The notes under the pieces were generated by a model, which ran no database searches, was not told where the DNA came from, and was given only the letters and a program-made list of their open reading frames with translations. Positions 15,623 to 22,810 of a stretch of DNA of 42,688 bases are shown piece by piece. A program made the position numbers and the translations under genes. Source of the DNA: Burkholderiaceae bacterium (GTDB taxonomy: Bacteria; Pseudomonadota; Gammaproteobacteria; Burkholderiales; Burkholderiaceae_C); assembly GCA_031253795.1 (NCBI GenBank), contig JAIRVR010000043.1, positions 1 to 42,688 of the forward strand, written 5' to 3'. The stretch's first letter is position 1, and each line of letters starts with the position of its first letter.

Positions 15623-16254
15623 GCGGGCTCCACATCCTTCCACTGGCCGGGCTCCAGGCCATCCAGCGTGTAGGGGCCGATGGCCGCCCGGACAAGGCGC
15701 AGCGTCGGATGGCCAATGGCCGCCGTCATGCGGCGCACCTGGCGGTTGCGGCCTTCGCGGATGACCAGTTCGATCCAGCAATCGGGAATGCTCTGGCGCA
15801 CGCGGATCGGCGGATCGCGCTGCCACAGCACGGGGGGCGGATCGAGGCGGCGCGCCTGCGCGGGCAGGGTCATGCCGTCGTTGAGCTGCACGCCCTGGCG
15901 CAGCGCCTGCAGCGCGGCCTCGTCGGGAATTCCCTCGACCTGGACCCAGTAGGTCTTGGCCATCTTGAAGCGCGGATCGGCGATGCGCGCCTGCAGCGGC
16001 CCGTCGTTGGTCAGCAGCAGCAGACCTTCGCTGTCGGCATCGAGACGGCCCGCCGCATGCACGCCGGGCACATCGATGAACTCCCTGAGACCGCGCCAGC
16101 GGCCCTCGGGCGTGAACTGGCTCAGCACGCCATAGGGCTTGTTGAAGCACAGCAGGCGCGAGGGGCCGGTGTCCGGCTGCTCGGCGAAGGCGGGCCGCGG
16201 GCGCCGGGATGGGCCCGCAAAGGGGCGCAAGAGAGGACGTTTTCTGGGTTGCAT
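15619..16254 (-). CDS. rluE: 23S rRNA pseudouridine(2457) synthase RluE
   Basis: The 211-residue enzyme isomerises a uridine of 23S rRNA to pseudouridine and belongs to the RsuA/RluB/RluE family. After a basic N-terminus (MQPRKRPLLRPF) comes LLCFNKPYGVLSQFTPEG, then the catalytic motif GRLDADSEGLLLLTNDG with Asp72, then KTYWVQVEGIPDE and the C-terminal EGRNRQVRRMTAAIGHPTLRLVR. There is no S4 domain, which distinguishes RluE from RsuA. The match to E. coli RluE extends over nearly the whole length. It starts four bases after the stop of a LysR gene on the same strand, so it may be read as part of that transcript. Confidence 0.92.
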   Translation of the reverse strand: MQPRKRPLLRPFAGPSRRPRPAFAEQPDTGPSRLLCFNKPYGVLSQFTPEGRWRGLREFIDVPGVHAAGRLDADSEGLLLLTNDGPLQARIADPRFKMAKTYWVQVEGIPDEAALQALRQGVQLNDGMTLPAQARRLDPPPVLWQRDPPIRVRQSIPDCWIELVIREGRNRQVRRMTAAIGHPTLRLVRAAIGPYTLDGLEPGQWKDVEPA

Positions 16255-16258
16255 GGAC

Positions 16259-17179
16259 TCAGCGATTGTCGTCGGGATAGATCGTCCGCACGCACTCCAG
16301 CCAGGCCCGTGCCGCGCGCGACAGATGGCCGCTGCGCCACAGCTGGACCACATCCCAGTGCAGTTCGGGTCCCACCAGCGGCCGGCTGGACACGCGCCGG
16401 GGGTCGAAGCGCGCGATCACATGCTCGAACATCACGGCCACGCCCACGCCTTCGGCCACCAGGTCGCCGATGAAGTCCCAGTAGCGTGTCTGCAGGCGCA
16501 CCTGCGGGCTGAAGCCCGCGGCCGCGCAGTGCTCCAGCACGGCCTGGTGCAGCGCGAAATCCGAGGTGTAGACCACGAACGGCCGGCGGGCCAGATCGCT
16601 CCATTGCACCGGGGCCTCGGGGTCCGTCACTTCGCTGGCGGCAAAGGCCACGCGGGTCTTCTGGTGGGCGATGGTGCAGTGCTCAAGGCCCTGGTCCGCG
16701 GCATCGCCTGCGTCACCGCCCGGGCCATCGTCCATGCCGCGCAGGCCCAGGGCCATGTCCAGCTGGCCGTCCAGCAGCAGCTGGCGCTGGGCGCGCGCAC
16801 CCTGTTCCTGCACATGCAGCTCCACGCCGGGATGGCGCTGCTGGAAGAGGGCGATCACGGGGGCCATGTAGTGGCCGGCCGTGGGCATGATGCCCACGCC
16901 CAGCCGTCCGCGCGCAATGCCGTCGACCTCGGCCACCTCCTGCAGCAGCTGGCGCGACTGCTCCAGCAGCTGCAGGCCGCGCGCATGCACCACCTGGCCG
17001 GCATCGGTCAGCCGCACGCCGCGTCCCTCGCGCAGCAGCAGCGGGCCGCCCAGCTCCTCCTCCAGCGAGCGCACCATCTTGCTGATGGTCGGCTGGGTCA
17101 CATGCAGGGACTCGGCCGCGCGCGTGAAGCCATTGCAGCGCACGACCTCGACGAAGTAGCGCAGGGCCCGCAAGTCCAT
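16259..17179 (-). CDS. LysR-family regulator divergent from lrgAB
   Basis: The 306-residue LysR protein has a winged helix at about 1-60 (FVEVVRCNGFTRAAESLHVTQPTISKMVRSLEEELGG) and an effector domain with the segment GRLGVGIMPTAGHYMAPVIALF. Regulators of this type, such as CidR, control cidAB/lrgAB operons; the gene is divergent from lrgA across 76 bases, supporting the same role here. Two overlapping inverted repeats of the T-N11-A type in that gap are probable binding sites. The rluE gene follows only four bases downstream on the same strand. The inducer is unknown; acetate-related compounds are known for CidR in Gram-positives, but transfer of that knowledge to this protein is an inference. 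Confidence 0.87.
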   Translation of the reverse strand: MDLRALRYFVEVVRCNGFTRAAESLHVTQPTISKMVRSLEEELGGPLLLREGRGVRLTDAGQVVHARGLQLLEQSRQLLQEVAEVDGIARGRLGVGIMPTAGHYMAPVIALFQQRHPGVELHVQEQGARAQRQLLLDGQLDMALGLRGMDDGPGGDAGDAADQGLEHCTIAHQKTRVAFAASEVTDPEAPVQWSDLARRPFVVYTSDFALHQAVLEHCAAAGFSPQVRLQTRYWDFIGDLVAEGVGVAVMFEHVIARFDPRRVSSRPLVGPELHWDVVQLWRSGHLSRAARAWLECVRTIYPDDNR

Positions 17180-17205
17180 GAGTATTCCTTTTGTGCATTG
17201 AAAAA

Positions 17206-17229
17206 ATGAAGATTATTCATCTTACGAAT
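17206..17229. promoter_or_regulatory. Overlapping LysR-type boxes between lysR and lrgA
   Basis: Two short inverted repeats overlap in this AT-rich stretch: ATGAA-N5-TTCAT (17206-17220) and ATTC-N7-GAAT (17215-17229). The second contains the T-N11-A pattern of LysR sites. The region lies 27 bases before the lrgA start and 27 bases upstream of the LysR start, so it serves both divergent promoters. Confidence 0.55.
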
Positions 17230-17255
17230 CTAAGTGCAAACCCTAGACTCGCCCC

Positions 17256-17702
17256 ATGCCCCAACCGAACACCCTGCCCGGCCTTCGTCCCCAGGCCCTG
17301 CTCCAGCGCTGCTGGCCCTTGCTGCGCGTCATCGTGCAGGTGGGGCTGCTCAGTGCGCTGTGGGTGTCCATGGAAGCGCTGCGCGCGCATTTCGGCTGGG
17401 GCATGCCGGCCGGGCTGATCGGCTTTGCCCTGCTGGCCGTGGGCCTGTTCAGCGGCCTGGTCCAGGCGCGCTGGCTGCAGGGCGGCACCAACTGGCTGCT
17501 GGCCGAGATGCTGCTGTTCTTCGTGCCGGCCATGCTGGTGGTCACCGAGTACACGGACCTGATACGCCACCAGGGCCTGCGCATCCTCGCCGTCATCGTG
17601 GCCAGCACGGCCTGTGTCATGGCCGTGACGGCGCTGGCCGTGGACCGTGTCTACCGGCTGGAGCTGTGGCTGGCGCGGCGCCGTTCCACGCGCCGGAAAT
17701 GA
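17256..17702 (+). CDS. CidA/LrgA-family membrane protein
   Basis: The 148-residue protein is of the CidA/LrgA holin-like family. It has four predicted helices: about 24-42, 47-68, 77-97 and 110-130, with the conserved PAGLIGFALL after the first and ALVWF-like segment AEMLLFFVPAMLVV after the third. Family members are small inner-membrane proteins that act with LrgB partners in regulated export of small metabolites or in cell lysis control. Its stop overlaps the start of the next gene by four bases (ATGA), the typical lrgA-lrgB coupling. The N-terminus is about 20 residues longer than Gram-positive LrgA. The gene is divergent from a LysR gene. Confidence 0.87.
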   Translation: MPQPNTLPGLRPQALLQRCWPLLRVIVQVGLLSALWVSMEALRAHFGWGMPAGLIGFALLAVGLFSGLVQARWLQGGTNWLLAEMLLFFVPAMLVVTEYTDLIRHQGLRILAVIVASTACVMAVTALAVDRVYRLELWLARRRSTRRK

Positions 17703-18400
17703 ACGCCATGTCGGACCACACCATCGGCCTGCTGTCGCTGCTGGCCACCCTGGCCTGCTATGCAGCCAACAAGCGCGTCTACCGCCGCCATCCGCACCCG
17801 CTGCTCATGCCCATCGTGGCCACGCCCATGGTGCTGATCGCCCTGGCCCTGCTCACCCATGTGCGCTATCCGCAGTACATCGCCCAGACCCACTGGCTGG
17901 TGTGGCTGCTGGGGCCGACCACGGTGGCCTTCGCCCTGCCCCTGCACGAAAACCGCCAGCTGCTGCGCAAGCACTGGATGTCGATCGCCACGGGCGTGGT
18001 CGTGGCCAGCGGCGTGTCCATCGTGACCACGGTCTGGTTCGCCCAGGCCTTCGGCCTGCCCGTGGACCTGCAAAAAGGTCTGGCCGTGCGTTCGGTGACC
18101 ACGCCCTTCGCCATCGAGGCCGAGCGCGTGCTGGGCGGCCCCACCGATCTGGCGGCTCTGTTCGTGCTGCTGACCGGCGTCAGCGGCATGCTCATGGGCG
18201 AGGGCATTCTGCGGCTGCTGCCGCGCGTGCGCAGCAAGCTGGCCACGGGCGCCATCCTGGGCGGGGCCGCGCACGGCAGCGGCGTGGCCAAGGCGCGCCA
18301 GTTCGGCGAGGTGCAGGCCGTCGTCGCGTCGCTGGTGATGATGATCGCGGGGGCGGTGAACGTGCTGCTCGCGCCGTGGGTGCGCACGCTGTTCTTCTGA
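17699..18400 (+). CDS. CidB/LrgB-family membrane protein
   Basis: The 233-residue protein is of the LrgB/CidB family (six to eight predicted helices), the partner of LrgA/CidA. Conserved blocks are LLGPTTVAFALPLHENRQLLRKHW, GLAVRSVTTPFAIEA and ILGGAAHGSGVAKARQFGEVQ; the AHGSGTA-type loop near the end is the best family marker. The ATG at 17699 overlaps the stop codon of lrgA; an in-frame ATG at 17708 is a shorter alternative. Recent work ties LrgB-type proteins to carboxylate (for example pyruvate or glycolate) transport in some organisms, so a metabolite exporter or importer is possible. A hairpin at 18402-18423 ends the unit. Confidence 0.9.
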   Translation: MNAMSDHTIGLLSLLATLACYAANKRVYRRHPHPLLMPIVATPMVLIALALLTHVRYPQYIAQTHWLVWLLGPTTVAFALPLHENRQLLRKHWMSIATGVVVASGVSIVTTVWFAQAFGLPVDLQKGLAVRSVTTPFAIEAERVLGGPTDLAALFVLLTGVSGMLMGEGILRLLPRVRSKLATGAILGGAAHGSGVAKARQFGEVQAVVASLVMMIAGAVNVLLAPWVRTLFF

Positions 18401-18401
18401 A

Positions 18402-18423
18402 GCGGGGCGGCATGGCGCCCCGC
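18402..18423. terminator. Hairpin between convergent lrgB and cynS
   Basis: An eight-bp stem (GCGGGGCG with CGCCCCGC) encloses a six-base loop, directly after the lrgB stop and five bases before the cynS stop on the other strand. It can serve both strands as a bidirectional hairpin. There is no T run, so its termination strength is uncertain. Confidence 0.5.
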
Positions 18424-18428
18424 GGGCC

Positions 18429-18872
18429 TCAATAGGCCTTGTAGGGCAGGAACTTGCCCGACAGCACCACGTTCACGCGGTCGCCCTTGGGGTCGGCCTC
18501 GCGCTGGATGTCCATGCTGAAGTCGATGGCGCTCATGATGCCGTCGCCGAACTCCTCGTGGATCAGCTCCTTGATGGTGGTGCCGTACACGCTCACCACC
18601 TCGTACCAGCGGTAGATCAGCGGATCGGTGGGCACGGGCGTGGGCAGCGAGCCCTTGTAGGGAACGACCTGCAGCCACTTGGCTTCCTCGGGGGTCAGGT
18701 CGAATATGGCGGCGAGCCGGGCGGCCTGTGCGGCGTCGAAGGTCATCTGGCCCAGGCAGCCGGCGGTCACCCACTCCTTGCTCAGGCCGACCTGCCGGGC
18801 GATATCCTCCCATTTCAGGCCCTTGCCGACCTTGGTGGCGATGATTTTTTCCGTGACGTCGTTGCGGTTCAT
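18429..18872 (-). CDS. cynS: Cyanate hydratase (cyanase)
   Basis: The 147-residue enzyme converts cyanate and bicarbonate to ammonia and carbon dioxide. Length and sequence match the family along the whole protein. The N-terminal helix-turn-helix-like domain (about 1-75) is followed by the catalytic domain with Arg88 and Glu91 in YRWYEVVSVYG and Ser114 in IMSAIDFSM, the three residues that form the active site in the decameric enzyme. It is the last gene of an ABC transporter operon, 33 bases after the ATPase, which links uptake to breakdown. No carbonic anhydrase (CynT) gene is present in this window to supply bicarbonate. Confidence 0.96.
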   Translation of the reverse strand: MNRNDVTEKIIATKVGKGLKWEDIARQVGLSKEWVTAGCLGQMTFDAAQAARLAAIFDLTPEEAKWLQVVPYKGSLPTPVPTDPLIYRWYEVVSVYGTTIKELIHEEFGDGIMSAIDFSMDIQREADPKGDRVNVVLSGKFLPYKAY

Positions 18873-18905
18873 GCGATGTGCTCCTTGGGGTGGGGGAAGG
18901 GAAAG

Positions 18906-19754
18906 TCAATGGGCCCTGGCGCGGTGCACCAGGAAGTCCACGATGTGGTTGCGCAGCGGGTAGTAGCCGTCGAGGTGGTGCAGGTCGGCGCGCCGGCGCG
19001 TGCGTGGCAGCGGGTTGTCGACCATCTCGGCCAGGCCGCCGGGCACATAGCCGCTGGCGGTGTCGCTGCCGTTGCCCATGAGCAGGATGCGGTCGGCCAG
19101 CAGGATGGCTTCGTCCACGTCGTGGGTGATCATGAAAACCGTCTGCTGCGTCTGGCGCACGATGTCCATCAGCTCGTCCTGGATGGCGCCGCGCGTCAGC
19201 GCATCCAGTGCGCCAAAGGGCTCGTCCAGCAGCAGCATCTTGGGCTGGATGGCAAACGCCCGGGCAATGCCCACGCGCTGCTTCATGCCGCCGGAAAGCT
19301 GGGCGGGCTTTTGGTCGATGGCATGGTCCAGCCCCACCAGGGCCACATGCCTTTCGACATGGGCATTGACCTGGGCCGCAGACCAATCCGGCCAGCGCGA
19401 GCGGACCGCGAAGCCGATGTTCCCGCGCACCGTCAGCCAGGGCATGAGGGCATGGCCCTGGAACACCACGCCACGGTCCAGGCTGGGGCCGGCGATCTCG
19501 CGGCCATCCATGAAGGCATGGCCTGCCGTGGCCCGGTCCAGGCCGGCCAGCACGTTCAATATGGTGGTCTTGCCGCAGCCGGAATGGCCGATCACGCAGA
19601 CGAACTCACCGCGCCGCATGCCGAAGCTCACGGCGTCGAAGACGGGCCTGGAGGGGTCGTAGGCCTTTTGCAGGCCTTCGACCTGCAGGAAGCACGGGGC
19701 CGCCCCGTCGGAGGGCTGCGGCAGGCTGCCGGTCGTGCGCTTGTCATTCCACAT
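18906..19754 (-). CDS. cynD: ABC transporter ATPase, nitrate/cyanate type
   Basis: The 282-residue cytoplasmic ATPase powers the importer encoded upstream. Walker A is GHSGCGKTT (56-64), the Q loop is VVFQGHALMPW, the signature is LSGGMKQRV, Walker B is MLLLDEPFGALD, and the switch histidine is in MITHDVDEAI. It resembles NrtD/CmpD/CynD ATPases. Its start overlaps the end of the permease gene by 11 bases, which argues for translational coupling. The C-terminal tail (RTRRRADLHHLDGYYPLRNHIVDFLV) is typical of this subfamily. The name rests on the cynS neighbour; nitrate or bicarbonate transport would be the alternative, and taurine or sulfonate types are less similar in context. Confidence 0.85.
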   Translation of the reverse strand: MWNDKRTTGSLPQPSDGAAPCFLQVEGLQKAYDPSRPVFDAVSFGMRRGEFVCVIGHSGCGKTTILNVLAGLDRATAGHAFMDGREIAGPSLDRGVVFQGHALMPWLTVRGNIGFAVRSRWPDWSAAQVNAHVERHVALVGLDHAIDQKPAQLSGGMKQRVGIARAFAIQPKMLLLDEPFGALDALTRGAIQDELMDIVRQTQQTVFMITHDVDEAILLADRILLMGNGSDTASGYVPGGLAEMVDNPLPRTRRRADLHHLDGYYPLRNHIVDFLVHRARAH

Positions 19755-20628
19755 AGGTCACTTTTTTCTGCAGGGCCGCGAACGACTGGTCCAGCAGCAT
19801 GCCCACCAGGCCGATGGTGAGGATGGCGAACAGCACATTGGTCAGCGACAGGTTGTTCCACTCGTTCCAGAGGAAGTAGCCGATGCCGGTGCCGCCGACC
19901 AGCATTTCGGCGGCCACGATCACCAGCCAGGCAATGCCCATGGAAATGCGCATGCCCGTCAGGATGGTGGGTGCCGCGGCGGGCAGGATGACCTGCAGCG
20001 CCTTGCGCAGGGGCGAGACCTCCAGCGTGCTGGCCACGTTGAGCCAGTCCCGCTTGACGCCGGCCACCCCGAAGGCGGTGTTGACCAGCATGGGCCAGAC
20101 CGAGCAGATGAAGATCACGAAGATGCCGCTGGCCGACGAATCCTTGATGGTGTAGAGCGCCAGCGGCATCCATGCCAGCGGCGAGATGGGCTTGAGCACC
20201 TGGATGAAGGGATCGAGCGCCCGGTGCAGCAGCGGCGACATGCCTATCACGAATCCCAGGGGGATGGCCACCAGGCAGGCCAGCGCAAAGCCCGTGCCCA
20301 CGCGCAGCAGCGACCAGCCCAGCTGCACGCCTATGCCCTTGTCGTTGGGGCCCCGGTCATGGAAGGGGTCGGACAGGTGGCGGAGCACGGCGCGGCCAAA
20401 CTCCGACGGTGTCGGAAAACCCGCCTTGCCGGCGCCATCACCAGCGCTGCCGGCGCCGTCCGGGGCCTTGCCCAGCAGCTGCAGGTACTCGACCTGCTCG
20501 GGCGTCAGCGCGGCGGTGGCGGCAGGCGTGGTGCCGCTGCCCGTCAACCCGGACCACACGGCCAGCAGGCAGGCCAGGATCACGGCCGAAATGGCCAGGG
20601 ACTGGATGCGCGGGGATGCTTTTCTCAT
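19744..20628 (-). CDS. cynB: ABC transporter permease, nitrate/cyanate type
   Basis: The 294-residue inner-membrane protein has one helix near the N-terminus (AISAVILACLLAVWSGL), a periplasmic loop of about 60 residues, and five more helices from residue 105. The permease EAA-like loop is in the segment DWLNVASTLEVSPLRKALQVILPAAAPTILTGMRISMGIAW. It is of the NrtB/CmpB/CynB type (BPD_transp_1). It begins 18 bases after the stop of the binding-protein gene and overlaps the ATPase start by 11 bases. The loop 35-80, rich in Gly, Ala and Asp, is longer than in SsuC or TauC relatives and suits the nitrate/cyanate group. Confidence 0.85.
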   Translation of the reverse strand: MRKASPRIQSLAISAVILACLLAVWSGLTGSGTTPAATAALTPEQVEYLQLLGKAPDGAGSAGDGAGKAGFPTPSEFGRAVLRHLSDPFHDRGPNDKGIGVQLGWSLLRVGTGFALACLVAIPLGFVIGMSPLLHRALDPFIQVLKPISPLAWMPLALYTIKDSSASGIFVIFICSVWPMLVNTAFGVAGVKRDWLNVASTLEVSPLRKALQVILPAAAPTILTGMRISMGIAWLVIVAAEMLVGGTGIGYFLWNEWNNLSLTNVLFAILTIGLVGMLLDQSFAALQKKVTYVE

Positions 20629-20646
20629 CGCGGTTTCCTGTCGGCG

Positions 20647-22020
20647 TCAGCTGGACTTGCGGATGGCGAAGCTGTTCGCGTAGGCCGCGGCCCGGGCCGG
20701 GTCGAACTCCTTGCCCATGATGGTGAACTTGCGCGTCACGCCATCGGGCACGGGCATGCCCAGGGCCTGCATGTGCTTCTTGGCATCGGTGATCAGGAAG
20801 ATCTGCCGCGCCAGCTGCTGGTAGTCCACATCCTCCTTGACATAGCCCCAGCGCTTCATCTGGGTCAGGATCCAGACGGCCATGGACTGCCAGGGGATGG
20901 GGTCGAAGTCCACGCGTCCAGGAACGTTCTGGACCTTGCCCAGGCCGTCGGCGAAGCGGCCGGTCAGCACCTGCCGGATCACCACCTCGGGCTGGTTCAG
21001 GTAGTTGGCGGGTGCGATCGCCTTGGCGATCGCATCGCGGTTGGCCGGGTCGCGCGCCATGGCCGATGACTTGAGCACGGCGCGCAGCAGCGCGGCGAAG
21101 GTATTGGGCGCGGCCTGTATGAATTTCTCCGAGGCGCCGAAGGCACAGCAGGGATGGCCGTCCCATAGCTCGCGGGTCAGCAGGTGGATGAAGCCGACCT
21201 CCTCGTACACGGCACGCTGGTTGAAGGGGTCGGGGCCCAGGTAGCCGTCGATGTTGCCGGCGCGCAGGTTGGCCACCATCTCGGGCGGGGGCACGACGCG
21301 GATCTGTATGTCGGTATCGGGGTTCAGCCCGTGTTCGGCCACGTAGTAGCGCAGCAGGAAGTTGTGCATGCTGTACTCGAAGGGCACGGCGAACTTCATG
21401 CCCTTCCATTGCCGGGGATCGCGGTTGTCCCGGTGCCTGTTGGCCAGGGTGATGGCCTGGCCATTGGTGTTCTGGATGGCGGCCACGCGCATGGCGGCCT
21501 GTGCCGAACCGATGCCCATGCTCATGGCGATGGGCTGGGGACTGAGAAAGTGCGAGACATCGTGCTCGCCGTGGATCATCTTGTCGCGGATCAGCGCCCA
21601 GTTGGCGGTCTTGATGACTTCGGCCTTCAGCCCCTCGGCCTCGTAAAAGCCCAGGGGGTGGGCCATGATCAGCGGCGTGGCGCAGGTGATGGGAATGAAG
21701 CCGATCCTGACCTCGGCCTTCTCCAGCGGTGCCTTCTCCTGGGCCATGGCCTGCAGCGCGCCCAGCGGCAGCACCGAGGCGATGGCCGCGCGCGCCGTGC
21801 CGGCACCGACGGCCCGCAGGAAGCGGCGGCGCACGGCATCTTCCGGGAACAGGGCCTTGATGAAGGACGCCTCCAGGCGGTCCTCGCACAGCGCCTGCGC
21901 GGTCCGGGCCACGCTGCCGTGGTCTTCGGGGGCATGGTTCTGGCCGCAGGCGCAGCGCAGGGTCAGGGGGCGTTCGGCATCGTAGGCCGCAGCCGCCTCG
22001 GAGCGGGGCAGTTGGAACAT
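20647..22020 (-). CDS. CmpA/NrtA-like ABC substrate-binding protein with Tat signal
   Basis: The 457-residue protein is the periplasmic receptor of the cyanate-linked ABC importer. The mature part from about residue 98 (VRIGFIPITCATPLIMAHPLGFYEAEGLKAEV) is of the NrtA/CmpA family, with KGMKFAVPFEYSMHNFLLRYYVAEHG and GYLGPDPFNQRAVYEEVGFI further on. Before this stands a twin-arginine motif RRRFLRAVG (64-72) and a hydrophobic segment ending AMAQ at about 94. Unusually, 63 residues precede the Tat motif and hold CACGQNH (Cys23, Cys25, His29), a possible metal-binding or redox site. No shorter ATG gives a cleaner Tat start. It is the first gene of the operon. Confidence 0.87.
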   Translation of the reverse strand: MFQLPRSEAAAAYDAERPLTLRCACGQNHAPEDHGSVARTAQALCEDRLEASFIKALFPEDAVRRRFLRAVGAGTARAAIASVLPLGALQAMAQEKAPLEKAEVRIGFIPITCATPLIMAHPLGFYEAEGLKAEVIKTANWALIRDKMIHGEHDVSHFLSPQPIAMSMGIGSAQAAMRVAAIQNTNGQAITLANRHRDNRDPRQWKGMKFAVPFEYSMHNFLLRYYVAEHGLNPDTDIQIRVVPPPEMVANLRAGNIDGYLGPDPFNQRAVYEEVGFIHLLTRELWDGHPCCAFGASEKFIQAAPNTFAALLRAVLKSSAMARDPANRDAIAKAIAPANYLNQPEVVIRQVLTGRFADGLGKVQNVPGRVDFDPIPWQSMAVWILTQMKRWGYVKEDVDYQQLARQIFLITDAKKHMQALGMPVPDGVTRKFTIMGKEFDPARAAAYANSFAIRKSS

Positions 22021-22124
22021 GGCAGACCTCGTTCATCAAAGGAATGCCCGGGACTTAGCAACATCCACACCCGAAACCATGCCAGGCGGTGCCTGTGCGC
22101 AAGTTCGCGGAACAAGCTGCAACG

Positions 22125-22148
22125 CCCTGTAGTGCCAGCCCTACAGGG
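22125..22148. promoter_or_regulatory. Inverted repeat upstream of the cyanate operon
   Basis: CCCTGTAG (22125-22132) and CTACAGGG (22141-22148) are perfect eight-base arms around an eight-base centre. The repeat lies about 105 bases before the binding-protein start, in the 151-base gap after the response regulator gene. A LuxR-type response regulator commonly binds such split repeats, so this is a candidate activator site. A smaller repeat, CAGGC-GGT-GCCTG, is at 22083-22095. Confidence 0.55.
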
Positions 22149-22171
22149 GTGGCAAAAACACCGGCCTCGGG

Positions 22172-22810
22172 TCAGGGCGAGGGGTGGTTGAGGGCGAACA
22201 GGGTCAGCTCCACATCGTTGCGGGTGCCGGTCTTTTCGAGGATGCGTGTGCGGTAGGTGCTGACGGTGTTGGATGCCAGGCCCAGCCGTGCACCGATCTG
22301 GCCCACGCTCAGACCCGAGGTGAGCAGCCGGTAGACCTGCTGCTCGCGGTGGGACAGGGCCTGGCCGCCCTGGCTGCGGCCGGCCGCCAGCGCCAGGGCC
22401 TCGGCCGTGGCGGGGCTGACATACATCCGGCCTGCGCCCGCCTGGCGCACGGCATGCACCATGTCGTCGGGGTCGGCGCTTTTGTGCAGATAGCCCTTGG
22501 CGCCCAGCTGGATGCAGCGCACGGCGTACTGGCGCTCGGGGTAGGTGCTGAGCATGAGCACGGGCAGCTGGGGGTGGCTGCGCCGCAGCGTGCCCAGCAC
22601 GGACAGTCCGTCCTGGCCGGGCATGGCGATGTCCAGCAGCACCAGGTCGATGGCACCGGGCCGCTGTGCGAGGCGATCCAGCACCTCATGGCCGTCCGCG
22701 GCCTCTGCCACGACGGCGATGTCCGGGGTATCGGCAAAGATCTGCTTGATGCCCTCGCGCACGATGCGGTGGTCATCGGCCAGCAGGATGCGCAGCGCGG
22801 CAGGGTTCAT
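22172..22810 (-). CDS. NarL/LuxR-type response regulator
   Basis: The 212-residue protein has a receiver domain (about 6-125) with acidic pocket Asp12-Asp13, phosphorylation site Asp60 in LVLLDIAMPG, the conserved Thr/Ser region LMLSTYPE and Lys in GYLHKSADP. A LuxR helix-turn-helix follows at about 148-210 (LSHREQQVYRLLTSGLSVGQIGARLGLASNTVSTYRTRILEKTG). Its start overlaps the stop of the histidine kinase gene by four bases, so the pair is co-translated. The downstream cyanate transport operon on the same strand, with an inverted repeat in between, is its likely target. The signal is not known. Confidence 0.93.
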   Translation of the reverse strand: MNPAALRILLADDHRIVREGIKQIFADTPDIAVVAEAADGHEVLDRLAQRPGAIDLVLLDIAMPGQDGLSVLGTLRRSHPQLPVLMLSTYPERQYAVRCIQLGAKGYLHKSADPDDMVHAVRQAGAGRMYVSPATAEALALAAGRSQGGQALSHREQQVYRLLTSGLSVGQIGARLGLASNTVSTYRTRILEKTGTRNDVELTLFALNHPSP

